Positions 1-8,813 of a stretch of 46,737 nt of DNA are shown here, one piece after another. The notes under the pieces were generated by a model. That model searched no databases. It saw only the letters and a program-made list of their open reading frames with translations, and was not told the origin of the DNA. Each line of letters begins with the position of its first letter. Position 1 is the first letter of the stretch. Made by a program: the position numbers and the translations under genes. Origin of the DNA: an uncultured Verrucomicrobiota bacterium (GTDB lineage: Bacteria > Verrucomicrobiota > Kiritimatiellia > SS1-B-03-39 > UBA6053); assembly GCA_937127435.1 (NCBI GenBank), contig CAKZLZ010000181.1:1-46737 (forward strand), given 5' to 3'.

Positions 1-1114
1 AGGCGTCGATTCGGCGTTGCGGATTGCGTTGGGCCTGCTGGAATTGACTGATGGCCGCATCCAAATCCCCTTTGGCATAAAGCAATTCGCCGTAATCGAA
101 TTTGAAGCTCAAATCGTTGGGGTAGCGTTTGACTTTTGCCGCGGTGTCTTCGAGCTGGTAAGCCTGTTTTTCTTTCAGTTGGGCGGCGGCGCCCTCTTCG
201 TCACCCTCGTCGGTGAGGATTTTGATATTGTAGTCATAAATCCGCAGGGTGGTATCGGTTATGGCCCGTTGAATCATGGGGTCGGCATGGTTGGCTTTGG
301 CGTCCGCCCGTTCCAGTACATCCAGCGCCTCCTCAAATTGGCTGGCTTTCACCAAACTGTCAGCCAACGGACGGTACAAGTTGAGATTGTCCGGTTCCGC
401 TTCCAGCCGTTGACGCTGTTTGTTGATCAGCTTTTCCATGTCATTGAGATTCTGTTGCGAACGGCCTTCCTGCTCAAGTTCGGAGGAGGCGTTTTCGTCT
501 TTCAGCTTGCCACGGAAGTCCCCTTGTTTTTCCCATCCGCCTTTTTCCATGGAATCCATGGCTGAGGTGTCTTTGATCCATTTAATCACCTTTTGATCGC
601 CGGGACGAAGTTCACCCAGGTTTTCGAAAACCCGCCGGGCTTCATGGGGTTGTTTCATATCCAAATAAACCATCCCCAGTTTTTCCAGAAGTTCTTCATT
701 TTTCCGGTTGGCCTTTAAAACGGCTTCGAAAGTGATGGCGGCGGCGCTGGGGTGCCCTGCTGCTTTGGCGGCTTCAAGATACAAATCCAGAAATGCAGAA
801 TTCAGCGGATCAATTTTCATCAGCTCTTCCGCTTCCACCAAGGCCTTGGCCGGGTCCTTTTTCAGCGCGCCTTTGACGGCCATGGTTTTGCCCAGACCTT
901 TGACGCTGGAAAAGGGATTGGCTTTCTTGCTTTTTAAGCCGTCTATTTGCACGGTCCGCAGTTCTTTACGCAAGTCGTCCAGCTCGGGTTCCATGGCCAA
1001 AATAGATAAAAATAATTCGACCGCATATTCCGGATTGTTTTTTCTCAGCGCTTCTTGTCCGCGTTGGTAGGTTTCTTTGATGCGGGCGGATGTCTGGGCA
1101 ATGGTTTTGGGCAT
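1..1114 (-). CDS. Tetratricopeptide-repeat protein, 3' end cut by window
   Basis: The minus strand is open from an ATG at 1114 to the window edge, giving 371 codons and no stop. The product is hydrophilic, rich in Ala, Glu and Lys, starts MPKTIAQTSARIKETYQRG, and has helical-pair repeats of TPR type, for example the stretch around EELLEKLGMVYLDMKQPHEA and a later YGELLYAKGDLDAAISQFQQ near the edge. There is no signal peptide, so it is probably a cytoplasmic scaffold. A GGAG ribosome site lies about ten bases upstream (1125-1128). It is divergent from the amidase gene. The overall look matches long TPR proteins I associate with Verrucomicrobiota, but no specific function can be given. The plus-strand open frames here are antisense shadows. 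Confidence 0.8.
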   Translation of the reverse strand, partial: MPKTIAQTSARIKETYQRGQEALRKNNPEYAVELFLSILAMEPELDDLRKELRTVQIDGLKSKKANPFSSVKGLGKTMAVKGALKKDPAKALVEAEELMKIDPLNSAFLDLYLEAAKAAGHPSAAAITFEAVLKANRKNEELLEKLGMVYLDMKQPHEARRVFENLGELRPGDQKVIKWIKDTSAMDSMEKGGWEKQGDFRGKLKDENASSELEQEGRSQQNLNDMEKLINKQRQRLEAEPDNLNLYRPLADSLVKASQFEEALDVLERADAKANHADPMIQRAITDTTLRIYDYNIKILTDEGDEEGAAAQLKEKQAYQLEDTAAKVKRYPNDLSFKFDYGELLYAKGDLDAAISQFQQAQRNPQRRIDA

Positions 1115-1235
1115 AGTCAATAATCTCCTAGTATTCTATACTCATAAGAGCGGTCGGGGCTCAGGTCAAGCATTGGACACAGCGGAGTGTGCTTTTTTCC
1201 TTGTAACCTGCCCGGGTTTGCGCAACATCCGCGCG

Positions 1236-2255
1236 ATGCATTTTTCTCCCCGAATTTACTCCGCCGGCCTGATGATGGTTTTGGCTTTTTTCCTGATCGG
1301 ATCCGGCCGGCCCCCGCATGGTACATCCACCGCTCCCACTGTGCATTTGCCAAAAACGGTGAGTGTTAAGGATTTCGCCCGAAAATATGGGTTCACTGAC
1401 GTAAAGGTCAGCAAAGAGCAAGTTCATCTGAAAGGACGGGTGCATGAATTAATCTTTAGTAAACACAGTCGCCGGGCAGAGTTGAATGGTACGGTTGTGT
1501 GGTTGAATGATGCCATGGTGGTGGAGGAGCGACAGTGGGTTTTGTCCCAGACCGATGTGCAGCTGACATTAAAACCTTTGTTGGTCCCCGCAGAATTATT
1601 GAAAGGGTGCGGATATCAAGTTGTGGTGTTGGACGCCGGGCATGGCGGAGAAGATGGGGGGGCGGTTTCTCCCACCGGCCTGTTGGAAAAACAAGTGGTA
1701 CTGGATATTACGAACCGGGTGCGTGCGCTTTTAATGGCGGAGGGATACAAGGTCTATGTCACCCGGCATAATGACCGCTTCCTTGAGCTGGCTGAACGTC
1801 CCCGACGGGCGGAAAAGTGGAATGCGGATGTTTTTGTAAGCATTCATGCGAACTCCGGCGGCGCCAGCGCTGTGGGCACCGAAACCTTTGCACTTTCACT
1901 TCCCGGTTATCCGTCTACCAATCAATCAGCCGGAAGTGCGGTTCCCAAGGATTCCAATCCCGGGAATTTGTTTAATCAGGCCAATGTAAGTTTGGCTTAT
2001 GCCATCCATCACGCCTTGGTACATCAGAACCAATTAACAGACCGCGGATTGCGCCGGGCCCGTTTTGCGGTGCTGAAAAATGCACCCTGTCCGGCAGCGT
2101 TGGTGGAGGTTGGATTTTTGTCCCATGCCCAAGAAGGGGCTAAACTGGCAAAGGCCGAAACTCGGGCTGCACTTTCCCTGTCGATTGCCACTGGCATCGA
2201 CAACTACTTGCGAACCGTGAAAAAAGCGGTTATAAGTGCGGATATAGCGGAGTAA
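1236..2255 (+). CDS. N-acetylmuramoyl-L-alanine amidase (Amidase_3)
   Basis: Zinc-dependent peptidoglycan hydrolase that cleaves the amide bond between muramic acid and the stem peptide, acting in the periplasm during cell separation or wall turnover. The start chosen at 1236 gives a hydrophobic N-terminus (MHFSPRIYSAGLMMVLAFFL), a plausible signal or membrane anchor; the frame stays open upstream, so the start is uncertain. The C-terminal two thirds is the catalytic domain: VVVLDAGHGGEDGG with the first zinc His, the Glu in LLEKQVVLDITNRV, the second His in VSIHANS, and the catalytic Glu in ALVEVGFLSH. An AMIN-like N-terminal domain is not clear; there is about 100 residues of unassigned sequence. 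The gene ends four bases before argC, so the two may be co-transcribed. Confidence 0.85.
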   Translation: MHFSPRIYSAGLMMVLAFFLIGSGRPPHGTSTAPTVHLPKTVSVKDFARKYGFTDVKVSKEQVHLKGRVHELIFSKHSRRAELNGTVVWLNDAMVVEERQWVLSQTDVQLTLKPLLVPAELLKGCGYQVVVLDAGHGGEDGGAVSPTGLLEKQVVLDITNRVRALLMAEGYKVYVTRHNDRFLELAERPRRAEKWNADVFVSIHANSGGASAVGTETFALSLPGYPSTNQSAGSAVPKDSNPGNLFNQANVSLAYAIHHALVHQNQLTDRGLRRARFAVLKNAPCPAALVEVGFLSHAQEGAKLAKAETRAALSLSIATGIDNYLRTVKKAVISADIAE

Positions 2256-2259
2256 ATTT

Positions 2260-3324
2260 ATGAAAATCAAAGCGAAAATTGTAGGCGCCGGCGGATACGG
2301 CGGTGTCGGCCTCATGGAAATTCTCTCCCGGCATCCGGAAGTGGAGATCGGCTGTTTGGTGGCCAAGGATGATGTCAACAAGCCGGTCACAGATGTATAT
2401 CCGCACCTGCATGGATTTATAGACATGCCGATCCTGCCTGCCGATGCGCCTGAAGCGCAGGAAGACTTTGATGTGGTGTTCTTCTCTACTCCCGACAAGG
2501 TCGGGATGCAACTGGCGGCCGCGGAGCGGGCCAAGGGGGCGAAGGTGATTGATTTCAGCGGGGATTTTCGTTTTCGGGATTTGCCTGAATATGAAGAATA
2601 TGCCCGGAGAATCTCTCTCGATCCGACACATGCCGCCCCCGAGCTGTTGCCGGAATCTGTATATGGATTGCCTGAATTGGGTTTGGACAAGGTGCAAGGC
2701 GCAAATATCGTAGGGAATCCCGGATGTTTCGCGGTGAGTGTTCTTTTAGGGTTTGCACCCGCACTCCAGGCAGGTCTGGTGGATCCTCTGCATCTGATTG
2801 CCGATTGTAAAACCGGCGTTTCCGGTGCAGGCAAGAAACCCAATCCGCTGTTTCATTTCCCTGCCCGGCACGATCACATGAATGCCTACCGGCTGACCGG
2901 ACATCAGCACGTTTGTGAAGTGGAGCAAAACCTCGGAAAATTGGGGGGAAAGCCCGCAATGCTGACGTTTACCGCTCAAGTTGTTCCCACCACCCGGGGC
3001 ATTTTATCCACTTTGTATGGGCGGCTTGAAGAAGGGGTTGATATGGACCGTGTACTGAAAGTATATCGTGATTTCTATGCCGATTCCGTATTTGTGAAGG
3101 TTTTTGACCGTTCTGCAGCCACCGGGCTGGGCACCGCACATGTGCGGGGAAGCAACCAGAGTTTTCTGATTGTGGATGCGGATGAGCGAACCGGGACCCT
3201 GCGGGTAGTGAGTCACATTGACAATCTGATGAAAGGGCAGGCCGGCTCCGCCGTGCAGAACATGAATCTGATGTTTGGCTTCCAGGAAAACCTCGGTCTG
3301 GATCAGCCGGGAGCCTATCCCTGA
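2260..3324 (+). CDS. argC: N-acetyl-gamma-glutamyl-phosphate reductase
   Basis: Third step of arginine biosynthesis: NADPH-dependent reduction of N-acetylglutamyl phosphate to the semialdehyde. The 354-residue length is typical. Visible features are an N-terminal dinucleotide fold (VGAGGYGGVGLMEILSRHPE), the catalytic Cys at about residue 156 in GNPGCF, the KTGVSGAGKKP loop, and the C-terminal signature HIDNLMKGQAGSAVQNMN that is almost invariant in ArgC. It follows the amidase gene by four bases. No other arg gene is present in the window, so the pathway is scattered. Assignment is secure. Confidence 0.95.
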   Translation: MKIKAKIVGAGGYGGVGLMEILSRHPEVEIGCLVAKDDVNKPVTDVYPHLHGFIDMPILPADAPEAQEDFDVVFFSTPDKVGMQLAAAERAKGAKVIDFSGDFRFRDLPEYEEYARRISLDPTHAAPELLPESVYGLPELGLDKVQGANIVGNPGCFAVSVLLGFAPALQAGLVDPLHLIADCKTGVSGAGKKPNPLFHFPARHDHMNAYRLTGHQHVCEVEQNLGKLGGKPAMLTFTAQVVPTTRGILSTLYGRLEEGVDMDRVLKVYRDFYADSVFVKVFDRSAATGLGTAHVRGSNQSFLIVDADERTGTLRVVSHIDNLMKGQAGSAVQNMNLMFGFQENLGLDQPGAYP

Positions 3325-3471
3325 TCTAGAAAAGAACAGATTAAGTTTCGATGGGATTTCGTGTGAAATGTCACGCTCTTATCGCTGTAGACAGGGGAAG
3401 GATTGGCCATTATCGGCCGTCTGACACGCGCTCAGGTTTCCTCAGCAGGATCCAACCCACACTTGCCATGC

Positions 3472-3493
3472 GGAATTTTCGATTGAAAATTCC
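3472..3493. repeat. Perfect inverted repeat, 9-bp arms
   Basis: GGAATTTTC, a GATT loop, then GAAAATTCC. The arms extend to GCG/CGC with a one-base slip. It lies about 150 bases after argC and is not followed by a T-tract, so it could be an operator, a processing hairpin or a dispersed palindrome. Function unknown. Confidence 0.6.
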
Positions 3494-3560
3494 CGCCCTT
3501 CAATTTGTTGGCAAAAAGTCCACATAAATAAATCACCGGTAACGGCTACGCTTTTACAGC

Positions 3561-3602
3561 TACAATAAAGTATTATCATGTGATTAGTGATACAATAACG
3601 TA
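3561..3602 (+). promoter_or_regulatory. Direct repeat spaced 30 bp, candidate activator sites
   Basis: TACAATAAAGTA at 3561-3572 and TACAATAACGTA at 3591-3602 differ at one base and start exactly 30 bp apart, close to three helical turns, so proteins bound to them would sit on the same DNA face. They are 190-230 bp upstream of the sigma-54 promoter, a usual distance for enhancer sites. The regulator is not identified. Confidence 0.4.
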
Positions 3603-3696
3603 GTTTAAGATAGTTAGGGTGGATTGGCTGGGGATAAGTATATCGGTGCTAACAATAATGTAATATTTATACGGGCTGGATGAAAACCCTTTTAAA

Positions 3697-3713
3697 CCGA
3701 CATGTTTTGTCGG
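3697..3713. promoter_or_regulatory. CCGACA-N5-TGTCGG palindrome
   Basis: Six-base perfect arms around TGTTT, about 80 bp upstream of the -24 element of the urea-operon promoter. The position suits an activator site. It does not resemble the NtrC consensus I know, so the binding protein is unknown. Confidence 0.4.
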
Positions 3714-3791
3714 ATATATCTGGGGTTTTGCGGGGTCAGATCTTAAATAAATAGGTTTTGGGTCATGGGAATGTTTTCTGTTGGGGCAAGG

Positions 3792-3808
3792 TTGGCATGG
3801 CTGTTGCT
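3792..3808 (+). promoter_or_regulatory. Sigma-54 (-24/-12) promoter of urea operon
   Basis: TTGGCATGGCTGTTGCT matches the RpoN consensus TGGCAc-N5-TTGCw, with GG at 3794-3795 and GC at 3806-3807 separated by exactly ten bases. The predicted start is near 3819, about 70 bases before urtA. Control by nitrogen status through a bacterial enhancer-binding protein such as NtrC is inferred from family knowledge; no such protein is encoded in this window. Confidence 0.75.
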
Positions 3809-3888
3809 AAGGGAGAAATGTGACGAAAATTCACATCTTCGGTATTCGTACCGTTGCTGAAACCTAAACCAACAAGAGAAACATATCT

Positions 3889-5139
3889 ATGAAACGTAAA
3901 CGTAAAACAACTTTGCTGGCGGCTGCGGCCATGAGTCTTTTAGGACTTACCGCCTCCGCCCAAGAAACTGTAAAAATCGGTATCCTCCATTCATTAAGTG
4001 GCACCATGGCCATTTCTGAAACCTCACTCCGCGATGTGGTATTGATGGCGGTTGAAGAATTGAACGCTGAAGGAGGCGTGCTGGGCAAACAAATCGAACC
4101 GGTGGTGGTGGATCCTGCGTCCAACTGGCCATTGTTTGCTGAAAAAGCTAAAGAGCTGATCACCAAAGATGAAGTGGCGGTAACGTTCGGTTGCTGGACT
4201 TCGGTAAGCCGTAAATCCGCCCTGCCGGTATTTGAAGAGTACAATGCGCTCTTGTTCTACCCCGTGCAATACGAAGGTGAAGAGCAATCCCTGAACGTTT
4301 TCTATACCGGAGCTTCTCCCAATCAACAGTTGGTACCGGCCGCCGAGTACATGATCGATGAGTTGGAAATGAAAAAATTCTACCTGCTGGGTACGGATTA
4401 TGTTTTCCCGCGGACTGCCAATAAAGTGCTGAAAGCTTACTTGTTATCTGTGGGCGTTCCTGAAGAGAACATCATGGAAGAGTACACCCCTTTCCATCAC
4501 CAGGATTACCAAAGTATTGTTGGTAAAATCAAAACCTTCGCGGCCGGTGGCGATGCCTGTGTATTGTCTACCATCAATGGTGACAGTAACGTGCCTTTCT
4601 ACAAAGAATTCGCCAACCAGGGTCTGACGTCGGAAGACTGCCCGATTGTGGCCTTCTCCGTTTCGGAAGATGAGTTGCGTGCCATGGAAGTTCCTCCTCT
4701 GGTTGGTCACTTGGCCGCTTGGAATTATTTCCAATCCAAACGCAGTCCGGAAAATATTGCTTTCGTTAAAGCCTTTAAAGCCTACTGCGAAGCCAACAAC
4801 CTTCCCGGTGGTAAAGACCGCGTAACCTGTGATCCGATTGAAGCCGCATATTTCGGCGTGAAAGTTTGGGCCGCGGCTGCAGAAGAAGCTGGCAGCTTTG
4901 ATGTGGATAAGGTTCGTGATGCGATCTACGGAATGGAATTTGATGCTCCCGGTGGCAAAAAGAAAATGCACCCGACCAATCAGCACACCTACAAACCGGT
5001 CTACATCGGTGAGATTATGCGTGACGGTCAGTTCAAAATCATTTCCGAATCCGACGGACTGGTTGAACCCGACTCCTACTCTGCGCTGTTGCACACAGAC
5101 GGAAACTTCCCGGCTCCGACTGGAGGACCGAAAAAGTAA
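3889..5139 (+). CDS. urtA: Urea ABC transporter substrate-binding protein
   Basis: Periplasmic receptor that delivers urea to UrtBC. The 416-residue protein starts with a clear Sec signal (MKRKRKTTLLAAAAMSLLGL, then TASAQ) and continues as a type I amide-binding lobe (VKIGILHSLSGTMAISETSL), with characteristic UrtA blocks FGCWTSVSRKSALPVFE, LLFYPVQYEGEE, FYLLGTDYVFPRTANK and HPTNQHTYKPVYIGEI. First gene after the sigma-54 promoter and head of a long operon leading into urease. It is followed by a strong hairpin (5172-5205) that may raise its mRNA level relative to the membrane genes. Confidence 0.96.
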   Translation: MKRKRKTTLLAAAAMSLLGLTASAQETVKIGILHSLSGTMAISETSLRDVVLMAVEELNAEGGVLGKQIEPVVVDPASNWPLFAEKAKELITKDEVAVTFGCWTSVSRKSALPVFEEYNALLFYPVQYEGEEQSLNVFYTGASPNQQLVPAAEYMIDELEMKKFYLLGTDYVFPRTANKVLKAYLLSVGVPEENIMEEYTPFHHQDYQSIVGKIKTFAAGGDACVLSTINGDSNVPFYKEFANQGLTSEDCPIVAFSVSEDELRAMEVPPLVGHLAAWNYFQSKRSPENIAFVKAFKAYCEANNLPGGKDRVTCDPIEAAYFGVKVWAAAAEEAGSFDVDKVRDAIYGMEFDAPGGKKKMHPTNQHTYKPVYIGEIMRDGQFKIISESDGLVEPDSYSALLHTDGNFPAPTGGPKK

Positions 5140-5171
5140 TTTAAACCTGAGAACGAATTCCTTTCTCTCTA

Positions 5172-5209
5172 GGTCCGGGCTCTGGAATCAGGTGGAGCCC
5201 GGGCCACCT
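5172..5209 (+). other. Intercistronic hairpin between urtA and urtB
   Basis: An 11-bp stem (5172-5182 with 5195-5205, one G-U pair) with a 12-base loop. A second, mutually exclusive stem AGGTGG/CCACCT can form at 5190-5209. There is no T-tract, so this is more likely an mRNA-stabilising or partial-termination structure that favours the binding-protein message than a full terminator. Confidence 0.6.
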
Positions 5210-5231
5210 CCCACCCAAAACATATAAGTTT

Positions 5232-6884
5232 ATGTATTTTCGAACACTCATGCTTAGCTTCATTTTGTGCTTGTGCCTACGGGCAACGGCGGATGATGCG
5301 GCAATTCAAACCCATATCCAGACGTTGGCGAGCCGGAAGTCCAGTGAACGTGCGGTAGCGTTGGACGCATTGGTTGCCACGGGCGATGCCCGGATGGTTC
5401 CCTTCTTTGATGCCTACCGAATCGGCAGTATTTACCTTCGTGAGGGAGTGCCCTTTATCGGGGGGGATGTGATTACCGACAACAATTTAGATCAGTTCGT
5501 TTCTTTGACCAGTGTGTTGACGGGGGAAACGCTTTTGGATGAGAACGGGGAACCGGAACTGATTCCGCTGCTTGAATTGGAAAACCTTTCTCCGAACCGT
5601 AAAGAACGTATCAAAGTCCGTTCGGTCAGTATGCTGCTCAATCTTTCATCTCCGGATAAAGATACCCGGCTCAAAGCCGCCAAGCAGGCGGGAGTGTCTC
5701 CTTTACAGACTGATGCTATTCCGTTTTTAACCGGACTTGCAGAAAATGATCCTTCGCGGAAAATCCGCCATACGGCTGCGGAAAGTATGGCGCTCATCGA
5801 ATTTGGTACCAGCGACGATGTTGATGTTCGCATGGATGCCATTCGGAGCTTGGGTGAATTAAACAGTCTCCGCGCTTTGGCCCTGGTGGAGAATCTGTTG
5901 GAAAAAGATGAGACGTTGACGCCGAAACAGACGGCCATTGTGACGGCTGCCCGCAAAAATATTATAACGCACCAGCAGAAGGTGAAGTTCTTTGACAATT
6001 TCAAATTCGGACTTTCCACCGGTTCCATCTATATTCTGATGGCCCTGGGCCTGGCCATCATTTACGGTTTGATGGGGGTGATCAACATGGCCCACGGGGA
6101 AATGATGATGATCGGGGCTTATACCACTTTTGTCCTACAGAAAGTCTTTGGCCACGGCCCCGAATCTCCTCAGAATCATTTTTTCCTGGTGGCATTACCG
6201 GCTTCATTCCTGGTGGCGGCCTTGGTGGGGTGGGTGATTGAACGATTGGTGGTCCGTAAATTATATCATCGGCCTTTCGAATCCCTGCTCGCGACGGTGG
6301 GCGTCAGTTTTATTTTAATTCAGGTCGTACGACTCATTTTTGGAGACAACCAGTCCAGCAACAGTCCGACCTGGCTGGTGGGTGGTTTTGAAGTTGCGAA
6401 CGATATGACGCTTTCGTTTAACCGGGTGTTTATTTTCTTCCTGACCATGGCCGCAGTAGCGGGAGTGATGGTCCTGATGCGATACACCACCTTCGGGTTG
6501 AAAGTACGGGCCACCATGCAGCATCGTGAGATGGCCGCTTCGGTAGGTATTCACACCCGCCGCATGTACAGCATGACTTTTATGTTGGGATCCGGTTTGG
6601 CCGGTTTGGCAGGATGTGCATTAACCACCGTGAGTGGGATCACCCCCGATATGGGACAGAATTATATTGTGGATTCTTTCCTGATTGTGGTGATCGGCGG
6701 GGTGGGGGAACTCATCGGCGTGGTGTGCAGCGGATTGGGTATGGGCATTATCCTGCAGTCACTGGAAAACAGTTTCTTCAGTCCGGTTTGGGCTAAAATT
6801 ATAATTTTGACCATGGTGGTTGCCTTCATTCAGTTCCGGCCTGCCGGGCTCTTTCCTCCAAAAGGGAGGTTGGCCGATGTCTGA
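5232..6884 (+). CDS. urtB: Urea ABC transporter permease UrtB
   Basis: Inner-membrane permease of the LivH type. At 550 residues it is the long form: a signal-like N-terminus, then about 230 residues of helical HEAT-like repeats (such as LKAAKQAGVSPLQTDAIPFL and VDVRMDAIRSLGELNSLRAL) predicted to face the periplasm, then the membrane domain from about residue 255 (FGLSTGSIYILMALGLAIIY, GLMGVINMAHGEMMMIGAYT) to the end. The soluble extension is known from many UrtB proteins. The stop overlaps the urtC start by eight bases. Confidence 0.94.
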   Translation: MYFRTLMLSFILCLCLRATADDAAIQTHIQTLASRKSSERAVALDALVATGDARMVPFFDAYRIGSIYLREGVPFIGGDVITDNNLDQFVSLTSVLTGETLLDENGEPELIPLLELENLSPNRKERIKVRSVSMLLNLSSPDKDTRLKAAKQAGVSPLQTDAIPFLTGLAENDPSRKIRHTAAESMALIEFGTSDDVDVRMDAIRSLGELNSLRALALVENLLEKDETLTPKQTAIVTAARKNIITHQQKVKFFDNFKFGLSTGSIYILMALGLAIIYGLMGVINMAHGEMMMIGAYTTFVLQKVFGHGPESPQNHFFLVALPASFLVAALVGWVIERLVVRKLYHRPFESLLATVGVSFILIQVVRLIFGDNQSSNSPTWLVGGFEVANDMTLSFNRVFIFFLTMAAVAGVMVLMRYTTFGLKVRATMQHREMAASVGIHTRRMYSMTFMLGSGLAGLAGCALTTVSGITPDMGQNYIVDSFLIVVIGGVGELIGVVCSGLGMGIILQSLENSFFSPVWAKIIILTMVVAFIQFRPAGLFPPKGRLADV

Positions 6885-8007
6885 GTTTAATAAAGTTTCT
6901 TTACAGCGCGCCAAACGTCATTTGCTGATTATGGCGGTGCTGGGATTGGGGATCGTTCCTCTCATGTATTTCACCGGGTTGATGCCCATTGAAACCGTGA
7001 ATATGTTGGGTCGTTATCTTTGTTTTGCCATTGTGGCGGTCGGTCTCGATTTGATTTGGGGCTACACCGGGATTCTGAGTATGTGTCAGGCCTTGTTTTT
7101 CACGGTGGGTGCGTACGGGATGGGAATGTATATGGCCCATCAGTATCCGAGTGCGGACAATCCGTTGATTCCCCAGTCCTTGTATGTGGTGTACCCCTAT
7201 GATATCGGTCAGGGCAAAGGGGAAGAAATTCTGCCATGGTTCTGGTGGCCCTTTAAGTACTTTCCACTGGCGGTGATCTTATCGATCCTGGTGCCCTGTC
7301 TCATGGCCGCCTTGGTGGGCCTGGGTGGTTTTTTCAGCCGGGTGCGCGGTGTGTATTTCGCGATTCTCACCCAGGCGATCACGGTAGCGGCCTTTTTATT
7401 CTTCAGTAATAATGACATGTTTCTGTGTGGAACCAACGGGCTTTCCCAGTTCCGGACTTTCCTCGGTTTTGACCTCGGGGATGACAAGTTAAAACTGATC
7501 ATGTATATGATGACCGCGCTTTCACTGCTCGGGGTTGTGGGCTTGTGTCAGTATGTGGTGCATTCCCGCTTCGGCCGGATTTTGGTTGCGGTACGTGATG
7601 CGGAACCCGCTCTACGTTTTCAGGGCTACAAACCCCATCATTTCAAAATGATCGCGTTTGCGTTTGCCGGTGCGATCGCCGGTTTGGGCGGCATGCTTTA
7701 TACCCCGCAAATGCAGATTATTACACCGTCGAATATGGCCCCGATTGAATCCATTTTGATTGTGGTATGGGTCGCAGTTGGAGGAAGGGGTACCTTGACC
7801 GGTGCAGTGATTGGCGCCTTGTTCGTAAATCTGATTTACAGTTGGCTAACCTCCCCGATCAGCATCGGCTCCGTGCAGGTGTGGAGTCCGGATTTCTGGC
7901 CGATCCTGCTCGGGTTGCTCTTTATTGCGGTCGTGTTGGTAATCCCCACCGGCGTGGTAAATATTAAGCTTCCCTCGTTCGGACGCAAAAAGGAGGTGAA
8001 AGCATGA
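6877..8007 (+). CDS. urtC: Urea ABC transporter permease UrtC
   Basis: Second permease, LivM type, 376 residues from the ATG at 6877, chosen because AAAGGGAGG lies just upstream and because it overlaps the urtB stop by eight bases; the frame is open further upstream but without a ribosome site. Multiple hydrophobic helices are visible, with LivM-type blocks DLIWGYTGILSMCQALFF and LVAVRDAEPALRFQGYKPHH, and IAGLGGMLYTPQMQIITPSN followed by the VAVGGRGTLTGAVIGA loop that meets the ATPases. Translationally coupled to urtD by a four-base overlap. Confidence 0.95.
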   Translation: MSEFNKVSLQRAKRHLLIMAVLGLGIVPLMYFTGLMPIETVNMLGRYLCFAIVAVGLDLIWGYTGILSMCQALFFTVGAYGMGMYMAHQYPSADNPLIPQSLYVVYPYDIGQGKGEEILPWFWWPFKYFPLAVILSILVPCLMAALVGLGGFFSRVRGVYFAILTQAITVAAFLFFSNNDMFLCGTNGLSQFRTFLGFDLGDDKLKLIMYMMTALSLLGVVGLCQYVVHSRFGRILVAVRDAEPALRFQGYKPHHFKMIAFAFAGAIAGLGGMLYTPQMQIITPSNMAPIESILIVVWVAVGGRGTLTGAVIGALFVNLIYSWLTSPISIGSVQVWSPDFWPILLGLLFIAVVLVIPTGVVNIKLPSFGRKKEVKA

Positions 8008-8813
8008 GTGTCACAGCTCCCGCATTTGATGCGATCAATTATCCAATGGAATGTCCGGATGTGAACAGTCTGTGGGCCAAAAAATATATTTTGGCACTGC
8101 AGAATATTACCGCGGTTTTTGACGGATTCAAAGCCTTGGACTTACATGCGTTTGCTATTGAGCATAATGAACTTCGGGTGATCATCGGTCCCAATGGTGC
8201 CGGCAAAACCACCTTCTGTGATATTGTAAGCGGCAAAACGCGTCCTACCACCGGACAGGTTTATTTTGACGGGCAGGACATCACTTCGCTCAGTGAAATG
8301 GCCATTGCCCTTAAAGGGGTGGGGCGCAAATTTCAGACGCCCACAGTTTATGACAGTTTAACCACTTTCGAAAATATGGAGCTTGCTTTGCCGGGGAATC
8401 AGAATCCCTGGAGAAACCTGATTCATAAACACTCTGCCGATGATCGCGAAAAAATATTCCATCAGTTGGAGCGTGTCCGTTTGGCGGATGATGCACATAC
8501 CCCCGCAAAATATCTGAGTCACGGTCAGCGTCAGTGGTTGGCGATTAGCAGCCTTATCCTGTCGGGACCCAAATTATTGTTGGTGGATGAACCGGCGGCG
8601 GGATTAACCGATGCCGAAACAGTGTTGACTGCGGAATTACTTTTGGAGTTGCGCGGGGATCACACCGTGGTGGTTATCGAGCACGATATGGATTTTGTCC
8701 GTCAGCTCGAAGCACGGGTGACGGTGTTCAATGAAGGACAAATATTGGCTGAAGGCAGTTTGGATACCGTCCGCGAAAATGAGGAAGTAAAGGAGGCCTA
8801 TCTTGGACGCTGA
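8004..8813 (+). CDS. urtD: Urea ABC transporter ATPase UrtD
   Basis: LivG-type ATP-binding subunit, 269 residues. Walker A GPNGAGKTT (about residue 57), Q-loop region GVGRKFQTPTVYDSLTTFEN, signature LSHGQRQWL (SHGQ in place of SGGQ, usual for UrtD), Walker B LLLVDEPAAGLTDAE and switch His in VVIEHDMDFV. About 35 residues precede the core ABC fold. Overlaps urtE by 11 bases. Confidence 0.95.
   Translation: MSVTAPAFDAINYPMECPDVNSLWAKKYILALQNITAVFDGFKALDLHAFAIEHNELRVIIGPNGAGKTTFCDIVSGKTRPTTGQVYFDGQDITSLSEMAIALKGVGRKFQTPTVYDSLTTFENMELALPGNQNPWRNLIHKHSADDREKIFHQLERVRLADDAHTPAKYLSHGQRQWLAISSLILSGPKLLLVDEPAAGLTDAETVLTAELLLELRGDHTVVVIEHDMDFVRQLEARVTVFNEGQILAEGSLDTVRENEEVKEAYLGR

Larger units (their letters stand above)
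3325..3888. other. 564-bp regulatory gap before the urea operon
   Basis: I see no convincing gene here. The gap holds a GGAATTTTC/GAAAATTCC hairpin, a direct repeat with 30-bp spacing, a CCGACA/TGTCGG palindrome and a sigma-54-type promoter, each listed separately. The middle part is AT-rich compared with the flanking genes, as expected for an activator-binding region upstream of a sigma-54 promoter. No T-tract terminator for argC is obvious. Confidence 0.7.

Noticed and set aside
17..565. Plus-strand open frame of 182 codons at the left edge
   Set aside because: Antisense to the TPR gene, whose minus frame is open to the edge, has a ribosome site and typical composition; the plus frame resembles no protein family.
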